A DNA stretch of 19,390 nucleotides, taken from contig JAYPEK010000065.1 in the NCBI GenBank assembly GCA_038125725.1, forward strand, positions 1 through 19,390, written 5' to 3'. This stretch comes from TMED8 sp038125725 (GTDB taxonomy: Bacteria; Pseudomonadota; Alphaproteobacteria; Rhodospirillales; Casp-alpha2). Position numbers and translations under genes: made by a program. The first letter of the stretch is position 1; each line of letters opens with the position of its first letter. The notes under the pieces were generated by a model. That model did not search any database and was not told where the DNA came from. It saw only the letters and a list, made by a program, of their open reading frames with translations. Below, in pieces: positions 16,006-19,390 of the stretch.

Positions 16006-16710
16006 ATGATTTCCGATCTCGATTGGGAGATCCTGAAGCGCACCAACATCCTGCATGCGCTTTCCGACGATGCGCTGCAGACGCTCGTTGGGGAAGCGGC
16101 GATCAAGCGGGTGGAGAAGGATGTGGTGCTGTTTCACCGCGGCGATCCGGCATTCCACTTCTATGCCGTGCTCGATGGCTGGGTGAAGATCAGCCGCGAT
16201 GGGGCGGCGGGCGAGGAGGCGGTGCTGGAGATTTTCGGCCGCGGCGAAACCTTCGCCGAGGCGGCGATGTTCATGGGCGGCGGCTACCCGGCCACCGCGA
16301 CGACCATCGAGCCCAGCCGGCTCTGCCGCTTCAGCCGCAAGACCTTCATGAATTTAGGCATGGAACAGCCGGAAATCTGTTTCACCATGCTCGGCGCCAT
16401 TTCACGTCATCTGCATCAGATGGTGGCCGAGGTCGAGCAGTTGAAAACCCGCAACGGCGAGCAGCGCCTGGCGAATTTTCTCGCCGGCCTTTGCGGCAAG
16501 ACCTCGGGTTCGTGCGAAGTGTCGCTGCCCTACGACAAGGGATTGGTCGCGGCGCGGCTCGGCATGCGCCCGGAAAGCCTGTCGCGGCACCTGGCAAACC
16601 TTGCCGAGTTGGGCGTCCACTCCAACGGCCACACAGTGGTCATCGGCAGCGTCGAGCGGTTGCTGGAATTCAGCGAGGTGGCACCGCTGCGCCGGGAACG
16701 ATCGGCCTAA
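16006..16710 (+). CDS. CRP/FNR-family regulator, Dnr-like
   Basis: This 234-residue transcription factor of the CRP/FNR superfamily is closest in sequence pattern to Dnr-type regulators of denitrification (FHRGDPAFHFYAVLDGWVKI, ETFAEAAMF, YPATATTIEP). The N-terminal beta-roll sensor domain spans about 15-125, a long dimerisation helix about 126-155, and the helix-turn-helix about 175-202. The recognition helix has E190, S193 and R194 (ESLSR), the same E..SR pattern that in FNR reads TTGAT half-sites, which fits the box upstream. The N-terminal cysteine cluster of FNR is missing, so an Fe-S oxygen sensor is unlikely; NO sensing is inference. The start at 16006 has GGGGA five bases before it; starts at 16003, 15994, 15988 or TTG 15961 remain possible. 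It is divergent from napF. Confidence 0.9.
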   Translation: MISDLDWEILKRTNILHALSDDALQTLVGEAAIKRVEKDVVLFHRGDPAFHFYAVLDGWVKISRDGAAGEEAVLEIFGRGETFAEAAMFMGGGYPATATTIEPSRLCRFSRKTFMNLGMEQPEICFTMLGAISRHLHQMVAEVEQLKTRNGEQRLANFLAGLCGKTSGSCEVSLPYDKGLVAARLGMRPESLSRHLANLAELGVHSNGHTVVIGSVERLLEFSEVAPLRRERSA

Positions 16711-16725
16711 CGGCGCGGTTAAGCC
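16704..16725. terminator. Weak hairpin between convergent genes
   Basis: Bases 16704-16711 (GGCCTAAC) and 16718-16725 (GTTAAGCC) can pair with one mismatch around a six-base loop. The hairpin spans the regulator stop codon and touches the stop of the convergent prolyl isomerase gene, so it could serve both. No T-run follows on either side, so its role as a terminator is doubtful. Confidence 0.3.
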
Positions 16726-17288
16726 TATTCCTTGACGTCGGCGGCGACCTGCATGCGGATGATCTTGTCGGGATCGATCACCGTGCCGGACGGATCGGAG
16801 CGGTCGGCTTTCTTGATGTTGGAGACGAACTCCATGCCGTCGACCACCTTGCCCCAGACGGTGTATTGGCCGTCCAGGTGCCGGGCGCGGGCGAGCACGA
16901 TGAAGAACTGCGAGTCGGCGCTGTCCGGATGGCGCGCGCGGGCCATGGCGACGGTGCCGCGCACGTGCGGCTCGTCGGAGAACTCCGCCGGGATGTTGAC
17001 GCCGGAGCCACCGGTGCCGTCGCCGTCGGGATCGCCGCCCTGGGCCATGAAGCCGCCGATCACCCGGTGCCAGTTGAGCCCGTCATAGAATTTCTGGCGC
17101 ACCAGTTCCTTGATGCGGGCCACGTGCTTGGGGGCCAGGTCAGGGCGCAGTTCGATGACCACGCGGCCGTCCTTGAGGTCGAGATAAATTGTGTTTTCGG
17201 GATCGAGAGCCATGGCAGCCTTTCCGGTCAGAGACAGCATCAGTACGGCGAATACGAGAGCCGCCGGGCTAAACAGTCGTCGGAGCAT
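16725..17288 (-). CDS. Exported cyclophilin-type peptidyl-prolyl isomerase
   Basis: This 187-residue protein is a cyclophilin (PpiA/PpiB family), which catalyses cis-trans isomerisation of X-Pro bonds during folding. An N-terminal signal peptide (MLRRLFSPAALVFAVLM, hydrophobic to about residue 26, ending AAMA) indicates the periplasm. The core carries FYDGLNWHRVIGGFMAQGGDPDGDG with the catalytic Arg of the FHR-like motif, then DSQFFIV and YTVWGKVVDGME. The ATG at 17288 is chosen because GAGGA lies seven bases upstream and it gives the signal peptide directly; an upstream in-frame start at 17324 would overlap cheZ. It follows cheZ by 32 bases, so it is likely in the same transcript, and it converges with the regulator. 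Confidence 0.95.
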   Translation of the reverse strand: MLRRLFSPAALVFAVLMLSLTGKAAMALDPENTIYLDLKDGRVVIELRPDLAPKHVARIKELVRQKFYDGLNWHRVIGGFMAQGGDPDGDGTGGSGVNIPAEFSDEPHVRGTVAMARARHPDSADSQFFIVLARARHLDGQYTVWGKVVDGMEFVSNIKKADRSDPSGTVIDPDKIIRMQVAADVKE

Positions 17289-17320
17289 TGGAATTCCTCG
17301 TGCTTCGAATGGTGGGAAGA

Positions 17321-17851
17321 TCAATCGAACAGAGCGTCGATCTCGGCCTGGGACAGACCTTTACCTTCCAATTGCGGGCCGGCCAACAATTTTTCGTCCT
17401 CGGTCTTCTCTTCCGCCTGGATCTCGATCTTGTCGAGTTCTTCCTTGCCCCAGACGTCGACCAGGGCGTTGACCCGTTCCTCGACATAGGTAATCGACTT
17501 CACCACCTTGCCGACGCGCTGGCCGGTGATGTCCTGGAACGAGCAAGCCTCGAACACGTCCTTGCCGTTGTCGCTGATCTTGTCGAGCAGCTTGGCTTCC
17601 GCCTTGCCCTTGACGGTCTCGCGCAACTTGTCGACCACCTCGTCGTTGCGCTCCATCGCCGCCATGATCCTGTCGGTGGCCTTCTCGGTGGCGTGCACGA
17701 TGGCGTCCAGTTGATCGCCCATGGAATTGAAATGATATTCCTCGTCGGCGGGATTGCTGATCGCCGCGATCTCCATGCGCACGCGCTGAATGTAACGCAG
17801 CAAGCCGTTCAATTGGGCCTTTAGGTCGCCAAGTTTTTCCGGTTCTTCCAC
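17321..17851 (-). CDS. cheZ: CheY-P phosphatase CheZ
   Basis: CheZ dephosphorylates CheY-P and so ends the chemotaxis signal to the flagellar motor. The 176-residue protein is shorter than E. coli CheZ (about 214) and mostly helical, forming the long hairpin of the family (about residues 5-135). The catalytic motif is SFQDITGQRV, with D107 and Q111 matching D143 and Q147 of E. coli. A charged, flexible linker (about 136-162) leads to a C-terminal peptide, LSQAEIDALFD, where CheZ proteins bind CheY. That peptide closely resembles the N-terminus of FliM. The start is GTG 17851 with a strong GAGAGGAGA seven bases upstream. It lies 89 bases downstream of meaB. No other chemotaxis gene is in the window. 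Confidence 0.92.
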   Translation of the reverse strand: MEEPEKLGDLKAQLNGLLRYIQRVRMEIAAISNPADEEYHFNSMGDQLDAIVHATEKATDRIMAAMERNDEVVDKLRETVKGKAEAKLLDKISDNGKDVFEACSFQDITGQRVGKVVKSITYVEERVNALVDVWGKEELDKIEIQAEEKTEDEKLLAGPQLEGKGLSQAEIDALFD

Positions 17852-17940
17852 GAAACGGTCTCCTCTCGGGCGTTATTTGGCTTTCACTTCAGGTGAATTT
17901 GTCCCGTTCTCGCGAGTCTATATCAAAAGGTCATAAGACA
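17852..17940 (-). promoter_or_regulatory. Gap between meaB and cheZ, possible cheZ promoter
   Basis: These 89 bases are longer than the other gaps in this gene run and are less GC-rich, so cheZ may have its own promoter. The Shine-Dalgarno of cheZ is at the low-coordinate end. A short palindrome, TTCAC-TTCAG-GTGAA, lies at 17883-17897. On the minus strand a TTGATA could be a -35, but the bases 17-18 further on match a -10 poorly. I saw no flagellar sigma-28 sequence and no terminator for meaB. Confidence 0.25.
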
Positions 17941-18978
17941 CTAGTCTTGGTTGGCGGGCGGTTCGGAATCAACCGCGGCGGTGGCGCGAAAGCGCGCCAG
18001 CACCTGGTGGGCGGCGCCCGACGGGCTCAGCGACCCGGCCCGCACCTCGCTCTCCAGGTGCTCCAGGTCGGCACGGATGCCGACGTCGGCGCGCAGTTCC
18101 GTCATGATGGTCTCGGTGATTTCATCCCACATCCAGCGCGCCGCCTGTTCCGCGCGCCGGGTCTCGAAGCGGCCCGATGCGAGCGCCAGTTGGTGAAACT
18201 CGCCGACCGCATCCCAGACCTCGCCGATGCCCTGGCCGTCGAGCGCCGAACATTTCATCACTTTCGGCCGCCACTCGCCGGCGGGTGGACGCAGCAGGTG
18301 CAGCGCCGCCGCATAGTCGCGCCGCGCGCGTTCCGCCGCCGCAAGCAGGTCGCCGTCGGCCTTGTTGACGACGATCAGGTCGGCCAGTTCGACGATGCCC
18401 TTCTTAATGCCTTGCAGGTCGTCGCCGCCGGCAGGGGTGAGCAACAGCACGAACATGTCGGTCAGCCCGGCGACGGCGGTCTCCGATTGGCCGACGCCGA
18501 CGGTCTCGATCAGAACGGTATCGAAACCGGCGGCCTCGACGCAGAGCATGGCTTCGCGAGTGCGCCTGGCGACGCCACCCAGCGTGCCGCCGGAAGGTGT
18601 CGGGCGGATAAAGGCGTCCGGATGGCGCGACAGCGCTTCCATGCGGGTCTTGTCGCCGAGGATCGAGCCGCCGGTCTTGGGGCTGGATGGGTCGACGGCC
18701 AGTACCGCGACGCGCCGGCTGGCCTCGATCAGGTGCAAACCGAAGGCCTCGATGAAGGTCGACTTGCCGACCCCCGGTACGCCCGAAATTCCCAGACGCA
18801 GCGAATTGCCGGTATTCGCCAGCAGGCCCGCGATCAGCCGGTCGGCCTGGTCGCGGTGGTCGGCGCGGGTCGATTCGATCAGCGTGATTGCGCGCGCCAA
18901 CGCGCGGCGGTCGCCGGCGATCAGGCGTTCAGCCAGATCGGCCGCCAAATCGGCCGTCTCTGTCTTGGCTCCGGCCAA
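17941..18978 (-). CDS. meaB: MeaB/ArgK-type G3E GTPase
   Basis: MeaB is a G3E-family GTPase that protects methylmalonyl-CoA mutase and gates loading of its adenosylcobalamin cofactor in the cytoplasm. The 345-residue protein has the P-loop GVPGVGKS at 66-73, the DPSSP switch region at 96-100, ETVGVGQSE at 158-166 and the guanine-specificity motif NKAD at 205-208. The C-terminal part (about 270-330) is the helical dimerisation arm typical of MeaB. The start is TTG 18978, five bases after the previous stop, with GGAGAATAGGA upstream; no ATG occurs in frame before the P-loop. No mutase gene is in the window, so the partner must lie elsewhere. Older annotations call this family ArgK. Confidence 0.94.
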   Translation of the reverse strand: MAGAKTETADLAADLAERLIAGDRRALARAITLIESTRADHRDQADRLIAGLLANTGNSLRLGISGVPGVGKSTFIEAFGLHLIEASRRVAVLAVDPSSPKTGGSILGDKTRMEALSRHPDAFIRPTPSGGTLGGVARRTREAMLCVEAAGFDTVLIETVGVGQSETAVAGLTDMFVLLLTPAGGDDLQGIKKGIVELADLIVVNKADGDLLAAAERARRDYAAALHLLRPPAGEWRPKVMKCSALDGQGIGEVWDAVGEFHQLALASGRFETRRAEQAARWMWDEITETIMTELRADVGIRADLEHLESEVRAGSLSPSGAAHQVLARFRATAAVDSEPPANQD

Positions 18979-18983
18979 CGGTC

Positions 18984-19390
18984 CTATTCTCCGAAATTCT
19001 TGTCCAGCGCCTTCAGGGCCATGAAGGTCAGTTTCTCGCGGTGCTCCGAATCAAGATCGTCGAGCACATGCGATTTCGACTTGTGAATGGCCATTGCCTG
19101 GTCGATCAGCGCCTGGCGCTCGCTGGTCATGGGTTTCCTGTTGCGCTTCTGGATCAGCTCCAGTTCCGCTTCCTCCAACGCCTCGCGGATCAAGGCTTCG
19201 GGGTCGTCCTCGTCGATCGACGGCGGCGCGGTGCGGGCCGGCCGGGGCGCGCGAGGCTCGGCACCGGCCGCGCGGTCGGCTTTCGCCATGGTGGCTGAGG
19301 CGGCCGGCTTCGTGGCGGCCCGTTCGGGCCGCGCGGTCTCGGCGTCGGCCGACGCGCCGCCCTGCTGGCGCCGTTTCTGCTCCTGTACGG
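18984..19390 (-). CDS. Uncharacterised charged protein (open at window edge)
   Basis: The frame ends with TAG at 18984. An ATG at 19289 would give 101 residues, but the same frame stays open to the window edge, adding at least 33 residues rich in Ala, Arg, Gln and Pro, so the true start may be outside. The visible protein has a low-complexity N-terminal part (Ala/Pro/Arg), an acidic helix (DEDDPEALIREALEEAELEL) and a conserved-looking C-terminal helix pair (AIHKSKSHVLDDL, KLTFMALKAL). No signal peptide or membrane segment is seen. I do not recognise the family. It precedes meaB by five bases and probably shares its transcript. Confidence 0.6.
   Translation of the reverse strand, partial: VQEQKRRQQGGASADAETARPERAATKPAASATMAKADRAAGAEPRAPRPARTAPPSIDEDDPEALIREALEEAELELIQKRNRKPMTSERQALIDQAMAIHKSKSHVLDDLDSEHREKLTFMALKALDKNFGE

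Noticed and set aside
1..19390. CRISPR arrays, tRNA or rRNA genes, IS elements
   Set aside because: No regularly spaced repeats, no cloverleaf candidates, no rRNA-like stretches and no transposase frames were seen on reading both strands.

Overview
The window looks like the chromosome of a high-GC alphaproteobacterium, probably of the Rhodospirillales / Magnetospirillum type. The evidence is recA directly followed by alaS, an alphaproteobacterial-style short CheZ, MeaB, a Dnr-type CRP/FNR regulator, and a periplasmic nitrate reductase operon in the order napFDAGHBC. Assignment below class level is inference from gene content only.

Left part (1-5394, all + strand): the end of recA with a very clear Rho-independent terminator, alaS, an MFS transporter, and a MoxR-type AAA+ ATPase that starts 13 bases after the transporter. 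Middle part (5395-9624): a lower-GC reading frame on the minus strand with two in-frame nonsense codons and an internally duplicated domain, then on the + strand an MscS-type channel, a small YdhR-like protein and a VWA-domain protein. The VWA protein is the usual partner of the MoxR ATPase, so the pair appears to have been split by about 3 kb.

Right-centre (9649-15844, minus strand): a complete, tightly packed nap operon, transcribed napF-D-A-G-H-B-C. It encodes the catalytic molybdoprotein NapA, its chaperone NapD, the Fe-S accessory protein NapF, the diheme NapB, and two quinol-side modules, NapC and NapGH. It is divergent from a Dnr/FNR-like regulator (16006-16710). The gap between them holds a near-perfect FNR-type box (TTGAT-AACT-GTCAA, 15914-15927), placed for class II activation of napF 41.5 bases upstream of the start predicted from a TATAGT -10 element. 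The regulator has the E..SR recognition helix that reads such boxes but lacks FNR's N-terminal Fe-S cysteines, so it more likely senses NO or another signal than oxygen directly through an Fe-S cluster.

Right end (16725-19390, minus strand): a probable run of an uncharacterised charged protein (open at the window edge), the GTPase MeaB, the CheY-P phosphatase CheZ with a FliM-like C-terminal peptide, and an exported cyclophilin-type prolyl isomerase. No tRNA, rRNA, CRISPR array, IS element or attachment site was recognised. The most notable items are the split duplicated gene at 5411-6490, the broken MoxR/VWA pairing, the nap control region, and the FliM-like tail of CheZ.
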